Assembly: GCA_005790605.1 (NCBI GenBank)
Contig: SXUI01000018.1
Coordinates: 62,001-126,000, forward strand
From: Planctomycetia bacterium
GTDB lineage: Bacteria; Planctomycetota; Phycisphaerae; Phycisphaerales; SM1A02
Length of the DNA stretch: 64,000 bases
Reading direction: 5' to 3'
Under the pieces are notes generated by a model that was not told the origin of the DNA, did no database searches, and saw only the letters and a program-made list of their open reading frames with translations. This document shows, piece after piece, positions 17,776 to 25,917 of the stretch; the first letter of the stretch is position 1, and the number at the start of each line of letters is the position of its first letter. The position numbers were made by a program, and so were the translations under genes.

Positions 17776-19286
17776 CCCAATCGACACCCAACACAACCTC
17801 TCGGATTCGATTCGTGACTCGCATTCTCGTTCCATCCACAATTCTCGGAGCAACAGCATTGCTCTTGGGATGGAGTGCATGGAGCGCACTGCAATCGTTG
17901 CCTGAAGTGCGCGTGACGCCGGTCGCGCTCGTTCAAAGCCAAAGCGCGCGAGCAACAAGCGCGACTGCGGGTGGAGGCATTCAGGCGCCTGGGTGGATCG
18001 AACCGCTTCCATTCGCGACGGAAGTAACGCCGTTGCGTGAAGGCGTCGTCACCGAGATTTTGGTGCTCGAAGGCGACCGTGTCGAAGCAGGACAAGTCAT
18101 TGCTCGACTCGACGCAGCTGCTGAAACGATTGCACTGGCACGCGCGCAAGGAGAACTTCGCGCTGCGGAAGGCGACTCGCTCGCCGCAGAGGCAGAAGCG
18201 ATAGCAGCCGCGCGGGCACTCGAATTGCAACTTGAGTCGACCGTCATGCTCGCCGACGCGAATGCAAAGTTCGCAGCCGCCGAAGCCATGTTTGCGAGTT
18301 TGCAAGCCGAAACAACCGAAGCTCGAGCGATGCGCGACGAAGCGCAAGATGAGTTGACGCGCAAGTCGAGCCTGCGACAGACGGGCGGGACGAGTGAGGG
18401 CGAGGTCCGTCGACTGACGCTTCGAGTTGAAGCGCTCACCGCCGCGATGCAAGCCAAAGAGTCTGCAGTTCGTGGTGCTGACGCGGAGCGTGAAGCGCTC
18501 AGGATCGCAGCCACCGCAGCCCAAACGGCGCGCGACGAGCTGCTTATGGAACGCGCGAAGGCCGCAAGCACGCACGGGATGCGAGTCGCAGCGATGGGCA
18601 TGCTTGAAGCGAAGCGAGCGATGCGAGACGAGGCTGCCTTGATGCTCGAACGAAGTGCTGTTCGGGCCACGGCGACCGGCGTCGTGCTACAGCGACTCGC
18701 CACGCCAGGCATGATGGTTGGAGGCACGAGTGAGGCGAGCGCGAAGCCGATCTTGCTCTTGTACGACCCTGCCCTCCTGCAAGTCCGTTGTGATGTTCCA
18801 CTCAAGGACGCGGCGCAGGTCCACATCGGAGCGGCTGCGGAGATCCGCGTCGATGCGCTTCCCGATCGCGTGTTTGACGGCGAAGTCATTCGACTCGTCC
18901 CCCTCGCGGATTTGCAGAAGAACACAGCGCAGTGCAAAGTCGCAATCAGGGATCCTGATCTCGCGTTGCGACCCGACATGCTTGCGCGAGTTCGAATCAA
19001 TACGGACTCGAAGCAAGGCGTTGGCGCGCATGGCGAGGGAATTGCCGTGCCGACCGAAGCGATTCGCACAAGTGATGCGGGCGAAAGTGAAGTTCTGCTC
19101 GCCATCCCACAAGGCAACTCGCTCTTGACGGAGCGTCGCGTCCTCGTCCTCGGCGCGGTGCGCGGCGAAGGCTGGGTCGAAGTGGAGAGCGGGCTTTCCG
19201 CGGGCGATCGCGTTGTCCTCGACTCCATGATCACCGCCGGCACGCGCATCCGCGGCATTGAGACCTTGAAAGGGGAAGCGCCATGA
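17772..19286 (+). CDS. HlyD/MacA-like periplasmic adaptor protein
   Basis: A 504-residue membrane-fusion protein. One N-terminal membrane helix (residues 15-40) anchors it; a lipoyl half motif around VLEGDRVEAGQVIARLDA is followed by a long coiled-coil hairpin rich in Ala/Glu/Arg (about residues 120-290), then the second lipoyl half, a beta-barrel and a membrane-proximal domain. It should bridge the ABC permeases and the outer-membrane factor. The start is GTG in a GTGA overlap with the upstream stop, and its own stop overlaps the ATPase ATG. Confidence 0.9.
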   Translation: MTQSTPNTTSRIRFVTRILVPSTILGATALLLGWSAWSALQSLPEVRVTPVALVQSQSARATSATAGGGIQAPGWIEPLPFATEVTPLREGVVTEILVLEGDRVEAGQVIARLDAAAETIALARAQGELRAAEGDSLAAEAEAIAAARALELQLESTVMLADANAKFAAAEAMFASLQAETTEARAMRDEAQDELTRKSSLRQTGGTSEGEVRRLTLRVEALTAAMQAKESAVRGADAEREALRIAATAAQTARDELLMERAKAASTHGMRVAAMGMLEAKRAMRDEAALMLERSAVRATATGVVLQRLATPGMMVGGTSEASAKPILLLYDPALLQVRCDVPLKDAAQVHIGAAAEIRVDALPDRVFDGEVIRLVPLADLQKNTAQCKVAIRDPDLALRPDMLARVRINTDSKQGVGAHGEGIAVPTEAIRTSDAGESEVLLAIPQGNSLLTERRVLVLGAVRGEGWVEVESGLSAGDRVVLDSMITAGTRIRGIETLKGEAP

Positions 19287-20020
19287 GCGACCGACACGAG
19301 ATTCCTTCCGCTGGACCTGCATTTATTCGCTGCTCCAAACTCACCAAGGCGTACCACAAGGGCGATCAAGAGATTGTTCCCCTTCGCGACCTCGATCTCG
19401 AGATCGCGAAGGGGTCCTTCGTCTCACTCATGGGACCAAGCGGTTCTGGAAAGACGACACTGCTCAATCTGCTCGCAGGCATTGACTCCGCGACTGCCGG
19501 AAGTCTGTGGATTGGCCAGAACGACCTCGCGACTATGAGCCGCAATCAACTCGCGGCGTGGCGCGCGAAAGAAGTTGGCATCATCTTTCAGTCCTACAAC
19601 CTCGTGCCCGTCCTCACGGCGTACGAGAATGTGGAACTGCCGCTGCTGCTCCATTCGTACTCCCGTGCAGAGCGCGCAGAACGCATTGAGGCGGCGCTCG
19701 ATACCGTTCAGCTGATGGATCGAGCGGGACACTTCCCTCGACAACTCTCCGGTGGTCAAGAGCAGCGCGTCGCGATTGCGCGTGCCATCGTCGCCAATCC
19801 CCCGCTGTTGCTTGCCGATGAACCTACGGGCGACCTTGATCGCGAAAGCGCGTCGATGGTGCTTGACCTTCTCGGCCGGTTGCACAGCGAGCGTGGTTGC
19901 ACCATTGTGATGGTTACGCACGACCCGTCCGCGGCTCATCGAGCGCAAACAGAGCTCCACCTTGAGAAGGGGCAACTGCTTCGCTCTCATACTCCAGTGC
20001 CAGTCGGAGGTGCCCATTGA
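19283..20020 (+). CDS. ABC transporter ATPase of the LolD/MacB-N/DevA type
   Basis: A 245-residue ATP-binding subunit. Walker A is GPSGSGKTT (about residues 51-59), then the Q-loop in IIFQSYNLVP, signature LSGGQEQR, Walker B LLLADEPTGDLD and the H-loop VTHD. This type powers FtsX-like permeases that move lipoproteins, peptides or drugs, or act on an outer-membrane channel through an adaptor. It overlaps the neighbouring genes by four bases on each side (ATGA before, TTGA after). Confidence 0.95.
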   Translation: MSDRHEIPSAGPAFIRCSKLTKAYHKGDQEIVPLRDLDLEIAKGSFVSLMGPSGSGKTTLLNLLAGIDSATAGSLWIGQNDLATMSRNQLAAWRAKEVGIIFQSYNLVPVLTAYENVELPLLLHSYSRAERAERIEAALDTVQLMDRAGHFPRQLSGGQEQRVAIARAIVANPPLLLADEPTGDLDRESASMVLDLLGRLHSERGCTIVMVTHDPSAAHRAQTELHLEKGQLLRSHTPVPVGGAH

Positions 20021-21171
20021 TTTGGTGGCGAGTTGCTCTCCTCTCTCTCCAAATGCTCGCGCGGAACCGATTGCGTGGCGCGCTCGCGGTCCTCGGTATC
20101 GCGGTGGCCACCTTTCTTCTGTCTGCCGAGCGTGCAGTTCACGCGGGCGTTCGCGATGCAACATCGGCGTCCGCCGGGGACACGCGTCTCATCGTGTATC
20201 GCGCAAATCGGTTCTGCCCATTCACGAGCAGGATTCCTGAGCGCTATGTCGACGATCTCATGAAGATCCCAGGCGTGAAGAGTGCGGTTCCGATGCAGAT
20301 CATCGTTTCGAACTGCCGCGCGAGTCTTGATGTCGTGGTCTTCCGTGGTGTTCGAGCAGCCGACGCGAAGACGGTTCTCGCGCCACGCATGGAAGTTCTC
20401 GAGGGGTCCTTCGACGCGTTCCTTTCACGCGGCGATGGCGCCCTTGTTGGCAGCGCGCTCGCATCTCGACGCAATCTCCGCGTCGGCGACCGATTCACGA
20501 GCGCAGGGATCAGCGTCACCATCGGCGGCATCGTCGAGAGTGATGGGCCACAAGACCGGAACGCGTGCTATGTTCAACTCCCGTTCTTGCAGAGTGCTGC
20601 GGGAGGGATCCAAGGCGGAGAGGTCACGCAGTTCGAGGTTGAAGTAAGCGACGCGTCAAAGATGACGGAGGTTGCGCGTGAAATCGACGCGCACTTCGCC
20701 GCCGATCGTGCGCCGACTTCGACACGACCAGAAAAAGCGTTCGTTGCGCGGGCCGCCGATGATCTCGTCGCCATCGCGGAGTTCGCCGGATGGCTCGGGA
20801 TCGGCGCGCTCGTTGCGGTGTTCGCGCTCGTCGCGAACGCCATCGTGCTTTCTCTTGACGCACGCACACGCGACATCGCGATTCTTCAGTCCGTTGGATT
20901 TCAAGGCGGGCTCATTGCGTGGAGCGTGGTTGTTGAGAGTCTTGCACTTGCTCTCGCGGGAAGCCTCGTTGGGGCGGGTGCGGCGTACGCGGCACTCAGC
21001 ATCGGGCAGTTTGGTCTTGGCGCTGAGGGCGTGAATGTTGAGTTCCAATCCTCGCTCGCGATGACTGCGCTCTCGGTGGGTGCTGCATGCATCGTCGGCG
21101 TGCTCGCGGGATTTGTGCCCGCGCTCTCTGCGGCGCGGCGCAGCATCGTTGAAGGGATGAAAGGCGCATGA
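20017..21171 (+). CDS. FtsX/MacB-type ABC permease, first copy
   Basis: A 384-residue permease with the FtsX layout: one N-terminal helix, a large extracytoplasmic domain (about residues 40-245), and three C-terminal helices ending with the short cytoplasmic motif ALSAARRSIVEGM. The start TTG at 20017 overlaps the ATPase stop. With the next gene it could form a heterodimeric channel, since one ATPase is followed by two different permeases. Confidence 0.9.
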   Translation: MIWWRVALLSLQMLARNRLRGALAVLGIAVATFLLSAERAVHAGVRDATSASAGDTRLIVYRANRFCPFTSRIPERYVDDLMKIPGVKSAVPMQIIVSNCRASLDVVVFRGVRAADAKTVLAPRMEVLEGSFDAFLSRGDGALVGSALASRRNLRVGDRFTSAGISVTIGGIVESDGPQDRNACYVQLPFLQSAAGGIQGGEVTQFEVEVSDASKMTEVAREIDAHFAADRAPTSTRPEKAFVARAADDLVAIAEFAGWLGIGALVAVFALVANAIVLSLDARTRDIAILQSVGFQGGLIAWSVVVESLALALAGSLVGAGAAYAALSIGQFGLGAEGVNVEFQSSLAMTALSVGAACIVGVLAGFVPALSAARRSIVEGMKGA

Positions 21172-22325
21172 AACTTCTCCCATTTGACTACGCAATTCGC
21201 AATCTGGGTCGAAGCCCGAAGCGCTTGTTACTCGTCATCTCTGGAAGCACACTCGTCTGCTCACTCGTGCTTGGCTCCGTTGCATTTTCTCGTGGCCTTG
21301 AGGGCTCGATGAATGCATCAGGACTAGAGACAAACGCGTTTGTGTTGGGGTCAGGAAGCGAGGAGAGCGTTGAACGCAGTGAGATTCCGCCTTCGACCGG
21401 TTCGATTCTCGCTGCGAGCGTCGACGGATTGGCAACACTCGCTGGTCAACCAGTGGTCTCGAGCGAGATTCATGTGGCCGTACCCGTCACGCTCGCGGAT
21501 GCCCCGCCGACCGAAGAAGCGCCTCCCGTCCTCGTACGCGGCTTCGAGTCCATGGTGTTTGCAGTGCATCCACAAGTGCGACTCCGCGAAGGTCGATGGC
21601 CCGCTCGGGGGAGTGATGAGGTGGCTGCGGCTCCGGAAGCGCTCGCCAAAGTCCCTGGCGCAACACTCGGATCACACGTCGAAATCGCAGGCGTCCCCTT
21701 TGAGATTGTTGGACTCTTCGACGCGCCTGGCACCGTCATGCATGCTGAGTTCTGGATGCGCCTCGATCGCCTCGCGCAGTTGACGCAACGCACGACGCAT
21801 TCTGTGGTCGTCGCGGCGCTCGGAGATGCTGAGATTGGTGATGTGGATGCGTTCACATCCTCTCGCCTCGACCTTGAATCGGTCGCGATGACTGAACATG
21901 CGTATTTCTCGCAACTTGCGGAATTCTTTGCGCCGATTCGCCTCCTTGTCCTCGTGACCGCGATTCTCATCTCGTCGGGCGGAGTCTTAGGCGGAGTGAA
22001 CGCGATGTACGCTGCATTCGCGTCCCGTGTGCGCGAAGTCGGAACGCTGCAATCGCTTGGATTCAGCCGATTTGCAATTGCGACGAGCCTCATTCTGGAG
22101 TCGACGGTTGCCTGTATCTGCGGCTCGCTCGTCGCGTGCTTCGTCGGACTCGTCCTGCTCGACGGCATCGCGATTCGGTTTTCGATGGGCTCGTTCGGAC
22201 TCGCCGTTGATGCACATTCCATTCTCGCGGCGCTGCTCGCGGGCATGTTCTTGGGATTGCTTGGGGCAATTCCCGCGATCGTTCGCTGTCTTACTCTTCC
22301 TATCCCTTCTGCGCTCCGTTCATAA
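21168..22325 (+). CDS. FtsX/MacB-type ABC permease, second copy
   Basis: A 385-residue permease with the same layout as its neighbour: N-terminal helix at residues 15-40, an extracytoplasmic domain to about residue 250, then three helices, with the FtsX-like motif EVGTLQSLGFSR between the first two. It shares limited identity with the upstream permease, so the two are probably paralogues that pair rather than recent copies. It begins in an ATGA overlap. Confidence 0.9.
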   Translation: MKLLPFDYAIRNLGRSPKRLLLVISGSTLVCSLVLGSVAFSRGLEGSMNASGLETNAFVLGSGSEESVERSEIPPSTGSILAASVDGLATLAGQPVVSSEIHVAVPVTLADAPPTEEAPPVLVRGFESMVFAVHPQVRLREGRWPARGSDEVAAAPEALAKVPGATLGSHVEIAGVPFEIVGLFDAPGTVMHAEFWMRLDRLAQLTQRTTHSVVVAALGDAEIGDVDAFTSSRLDLESVAMTEHAYFSQLAEFFAPIRLLVLVTAILISSGGVLGGVNAMYAAFASRVREVGTLQSLGFSRFAIATSLILESTVACICGSLVACFVGLVLLDGIAIRFSMGSFGLAVDAHSILAALLAGMFLGLLGAIPAIVRCLTLPIPSALRS

Positions 22326-22352
22326 CGCACCACTTCTCTTGGAGTACCTCAC

Positions 22353-22862
22353 ATGCTGACCTCGTTCCTCTTCGCACTCTCGCTCGCCATCGCTGAACCA
22401 CCAGTCGCACCGCCTCCATCGATTCCCGCCGCAGTCTTTGTAGAGACCATGCCCAAGGACGCGAAAAGCGTTGCGGTCGTGAAGAAGAACGCGAAGAAGG
22501 GCGAGAAGGTTGTCATGGAAGCCAAGATTGGAGGGCGCGGCGAACCCTTCTTGAAGAATCGCGCAGCCTTCATGGTGGCGGACACTTCACTCAAGAGTTG
22601 CAATGAGATCGAGGGCGACACATGCCCCAAGCCATGGGATTACTGCTGCGAAACCAGCGATTCCAAGAAGACGAACATGCTGATCGTGCAAATCGTCGAC
22701 GCCGAAGGCAAGCTCCTCAAGTGCGACGCAAACGGCGTCCACGGACTCGCTCCACTTCGCACGATCGTCGTCGAAGGCGTGGTGGCAAGTGTCGACGACA
22801 AGGGCAACTGCACCATCAACGCCACGCAGATTTGGGTCAAGCCCCAAGAGAAGAAGTCGTAA
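22353..22862 (+). CDS. Exported protein with a CPKPWDYCC motif
   Basis: A 169-residue protein with a signal peptide (residues 1-15), a Pro-rich linker and a compact beta-rich domain (about 40-165) with KVVMEAKIGGRGEPF near the start. Its central motif CPKPWDYCC recurs, as I recall, in unnamed planctomycete exported proteins; the fold looks OB-like, which is an inference. It is 27 bases after the second permease and so probably belongs to the exporter operon, whose first gene also encodes a Cys-rich exported protein. A metal- or redox-related role is possible but not shown. Confidence 0.75.
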   Translation: MLTSFLFALSLAIAEPPVAPPPSIPAAVFVETMPKDAKSVAVVKKNAKKGEKVVMEAKIGGRGEPFLKNRAAFMVADTSLKSCNEIEGDTCPKPWDYCCETSDSKKTNMLIVQIVDAEGKLLKCDANGVHGLAPLRTIVVEGVVASVDDKGNCTINATQIWVKPQEKKS

Positions 22863-22872
22863 ACTCCGGCGC

Positions 22873-24390
22873 ATGACGCAGAGCGATCTCTTCCTCGGAC
22901 TCGACCTCGGAACCTCGAGTACCAAGGCTGTCCTCCTCAGCGCCGATGGTGCACTGATTGCAGAAGCGCAGGCCGACCACCCCGTGTCGTATCCACGATC
23001 GGGGTGGTCGGAGCAGGACCCAAGCGACTGGTGGAAGTCTTGCGTTTCTGCGACGAAATCCGTACTCGATCGCGCGGGAGGGAACGCAGGCGACCGTGTC
23101 GCCGCAATCGGGCTCTCCGGTCAAATGCATGGACTTGTCGTGCTCGACGCCACAGGAAAAGTGCTCCGACCGTGCATCCTTTGGAACGACTCACGCAGCG
23201 CTGAGATCTGCGACCGATGGATGCGATCACCTGGGCTTCCCGAGTTGCTGCGCACAACCGGGAATCGAGTCTTTCCCGGATTCCAAGCACCGAAGCTGCA
23301 ATGGGTCAAGGAGCATGAGCCAGAGATCTTTGCTGCGACGACGCACGCGCTGTTGCCCAAGGATTGGCTTCGCTATCGACTCAGTGGCGTGATGATGGGC
23401 GAGCCGAGCGACGCCTCGGGCACTGGGGTCTTCGACTGCGCGCATCGAACATGGAGCACGGATCTACTCCAGCGCCTCGGCTTCCGCCGCTCGCTCTTCC
23501 CTGACATCGCCGAGTCGCCTGTGCACTCAGCAACACTCTCTGCTGAAGCAGCGAGGGCACTTGGACTTCGCGCGGGCATCGGCATCGCGGGAGGCGCAGG
23601 AGATCAAGCGGCTGGAGCGGTTGGGAGCGGCATCGTTGAAGAAGGAACGGTCTCGTGCGTGATCGGGACTAGCGGTGTGGTCTTTGCGCCAAGCGCAAAG
23701 TGGCGCGCGACTGCCAATGGCGAACTGCACGCCTTCTGTCACGCCGTCCCGAACAAGTGGCATCTCATGGGCGTCGTGCTTTCCGCAGGTGGAAGTCTGC
23801 GATGGTTTCGCGATCACCTGGCATCTGACACCATCGAGCTTGCGAAACAAAGAGGCGTCGACCCTTACGAGATCCTCGCTCAACGCGCTGCAGCCGCGAG
23901 CCCAGGCGCTCGTGGTCTCGTCTTTCTTCCTTACCTCACTGGAGAGCGGTGCCCGATTCCGGATGCGCATATGCGCGGAGGGTTTCTCGGTCTTGATGTC
24001 AGCCACACCCGTGATGACGCGACCCGTGCCGTCTTCGAAGGCATCACATTCGCGCTTGCTGGAAACATCGCGCTTCTGCGAGAGCTCGGGCTCAGCATCA
24101 ATCGCGTGCGATTGTCAGGCGGAGGCGCGCGGAGCCTGTTCTGGCGGCAACTCTGCGCGGACGCATTTGATGCGGAGATCGCGCTTCTCGAGTCCGATGC
24201 AGGGGCGGCGACAGGCGCGGCGATACTCGCGGCCGTCGGCGCGGGAGCATTCGTAAGTGTTGAAGCGGCGTGCCGCGCGACCGCTCGCGAAAGGGAGTGC
24301 ATTTCACCTGGCAAGGATGCTTCTCGACTCGCGCGAGCGCACGCAAAGTTCGACGAGGCCACTCGACACGCGCAGGGATTCCGGCACTAA
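22873..24390 (+). CDS. xylB: Xylulokinase (FGGY carbohydrate kinase)
   Basis: A 505-residue FGGY kinase that phosphorylates D-xylulose to the 5-phosphate for the pentose phosphate pathway. The phosphate-1 motif GLDLGTSSTK is at the N-terminus, the sugar-binding motif SGQMHGL near residue 80, ILWNDSR near 100, and the C-terminal adenosine motif LSGGGARS near residue 415. MHGL and WNDSR favour xylulokinase over glycerol kinase. The ATG at 22873 is 10 bases after the preceding stop; an upstream phase start at 22789 would add an unrelated basic leader. No xylose isomerase is in the window. Confidence 0.92.
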   Translation: MTQSDLFLGLDLGTSSTKAVLLSADGALIAEAQADHPVSYPRSGWSEQDPSDWWKSCVSATKSVLDRAGGNAGDRVAAIGLSGQMHGLVVLDATGKVLRPCILWNDSRSAEICDRWMRSPGLPELLRTTGNRVFPGFQAPKLQWVKEHEPEIFAATTHALLPKDWLRYRLSGVMMGEPSDASGTGVFDCAHRTWSTDLLQRLGFRRSLFPDIAESPVHSATLSAEAARALGLRAGIGIAGGAGDQAAGAVGSGIVEEGTVSCVIGTSGVVFAPSAKWRATANGELHAFCHAVPNKWHLMGVVLSAGGSLRWFRDHLASDTIELAKQRGVDPYEILAQRAAAASPGARGLVFLPYLTGERCPIPDAHMRGGFLGLDVSHTRDDATRAVFEGITFALAGNIALLRELGLSINRVRLSGGGARSLFWRQLCADAFDAEIALLESDAGAATGAAILAAVGAGAFVSVEAACRATARERECISPGKDASRLARAHAKFDEATRHAQGFRH

Positions 24391-24408
24391 CTCGTCTACA
24401 CTTCGCGT

Positions 24409-24687
24409 GTGCACTTGCTCGCGTCACTTCTCCTTCTTGTTCCACCCGCCACGGCGGATGCGCCGCCTGTGTCGCCGAAAACTGCGGGGCTTGGTCTCGT
24501 TCCGACCCTCGTGATTTACGCTGTCACGCTCCTTGGCATGGCAGCGATCGGTTGGGTTGCCTGGAAGCGCGTCAGTAAACAAGAAGCCGCCGACCCCGAG
24601 TATGCCGCGAAGCTGGCGGCTGACGACGAGCGCGTAAAGACCGGCGTCTTTGCACAAGACTTTGCGCCACGGCGCGACTCGAAGTGA
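24409..24687 (+). CDS. Small membrane protein, 92 residues
   Basis: GTG start, 18 bases after xylB. A signal-like hydrophobic stretch ends near residue 18, then one transmembrane helix (about residues 30-50) followed by a charged tail that ends KTGVFAQDFAPRRDSK. No family recognised. It is convergent with the amidase gene. Confidence 0.6.
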   Translation: MHLLASLLLLVPPATADAPPVSPKTAGLGLVPTLVIYAVTLLGMAAIGWVAWKRVSKQEAADPEYAAKLAADDERVKTGVFAQDFAPRRDSK

Positions 24688-24733
24688 ACACGAACGCGCG
24701 CACCCCCGCGTTTCGCCGAGCTCGATTTTCTTG

Positions 24734-25597
24734 TCACGCGCGCTGCGCGGTACGGATCTTCGCGAACGCAACTTGGAGTTTGTCGCCAGGGCAACTCGTC
24801 GCCGCGCCTTTCCACTCTCGGTGTGAGTAGACATGCGACTTGCTCACGCGGTACTGCCCGCGGAGATCCGTCAACACTCGGGAGAGTGTGGCGAGTTGCG
24901 CCTTTGTCGGGCTCTGAATCTCAAAGTTCCCCATGACGAGAACCCCGATGTTTCCCTCATTGCGGTTCTTGACGTGCGCGCCCTGATACTTGATCGATCG
25001 CCCCTGCCACAGCGTTCCGGCTCGATCGATGATCAGGTGATAGCCAATGTCACCCCAACCCTTTGCTTGATGACCCGTGCGGTACAGATCGATGCGATCT
25101 GCCATCTCCCCAGTATTCGTGCTTGTGATGAGCTTGTCGAGTCCGTCGTGATGCACCGTGATCGATGTCACTGGGAGCATCGGATTCATGAGGGGCACGA
25201 CAGGTGCCCCCTGTGCCCACAGTGACCGCGGTTTGGCCCAAGCGAGTGCAGCAGGACCATTGGAAACCGGAGCCGCAATCGGCGCCGCTTTCGCTTGCGG
25301 GGTGTTCGGTGAACGGGGTACCGAGGGAGGCGGCGTGAGTGGTGCCGGTCCGCTGTCCCAGATTCCGTCTGGCCGAGTTGGAGCCTTGACCAAACTCGCA
25401 TCCTGCTTGGGGGCACACGCGGCAAGCGTGAGCAGCGCGGCAGCTCCAAGGAACGCGCGGCGACCGTTCGCAGTCAACTGCTCAGGCGTCAACATGCCAG
25501 CGTGCCGCAACGGATCTGAGCGCTCGTCCATCGGCTCACGCGCTAGCTCCGCGCCTTGCATTTCTTTGGTCGAGATGTGCATGTGCGGGTGTTCCAT
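24734..25597 (-). CDS. N-acetylmuramoyl-L-alanine amidase (PGRP/Amidase_2), Tat-type lipoprotein
   Basis: A 287-residue peptidoglycan amidase that cuts between MurNAc and the stem peptide. The zinc ligands are recognisable in VHHDGLD, SHREWKG and SCPGD; YHLIIDRAG is the usual core motif. The N-terminal region contains GRRAFLGAAALLTLAAC, a twin-arginine motif with a lipobox, so it is probably exported by Tat and lipid-anchored. I chose the ATG at 25597; the open frame extends to 25912 but that part is basic and lies over the gyrB promoter. Planctomycetes have thin peptidoglycan, so this is a recycling or remodelling enzyme. Confidence 0.88.
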   Translation of the reverse strand: MEHPHMHISTKEMQGAELAREPMDERSDPLRHAGMLTPEQLTANGRRAFLGAAALLTLAACAPKQDASLVKAPTRPDGIWDSGPAPLTPPPSVPRSPNTPQAKAAPIAAPVSNGPAALAWAKPRSLWAQGAPVVPLMNPMLPVTSITVHHDGLDKLITSTNTGEMADRIDLYRTGHQAKGWGDIGYHLIIDRAGTLWQGRSIKYQGAHVKNRNEGNIGVLVMGNFEIQSPTKAQLATLSRVLTDLRGQYRVSKSHVYSHREWKGAATSCPGDKLQVAFAKIRTAQRA

Positions 25598-25917
25598 GTT
25601 GCGTTCGGCGTCGCGTTCCCTGCACTCACACACAACCTCACGAGCGGATGTCGCGGAATTCGGGAGCCCATACATCGGCAATCGGCGGGCTCCTGCGTCA
25701 CTCCTCAGGCTCCCGAAAGTATAGAACGCACGAGCGCGCGCTGAGTTCTTCCAAGGCCGTGGCGCGACAGGCAAAAAAGTGCCCAAAAAGTTGCCCGAAA
25801 CAACCAAGGAACCTCCTCGCCGACGCGGCGATTTTCCCCATGGAAGCAAGGGGTTTTGGTAGGATGAGCATTCGCGAAACGGCACCTCCCGCGAACGACT
25901 TTTCTCGCGCATTTCTT

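Noticed and set aside
17124-18575. 483-residue minus-strand ORF (and 17981-19369)
   Set aside because: Antisense to the OEP and HlyD genes, with Ser/Arg/Ala-rich shadow composition; no conserved motifs.
25648-25917. N-terminal extension of GyrB
   Set aside because: The 90 residues are low-complexity, overlap the amidase start region, and lie before the normal GyrB start.
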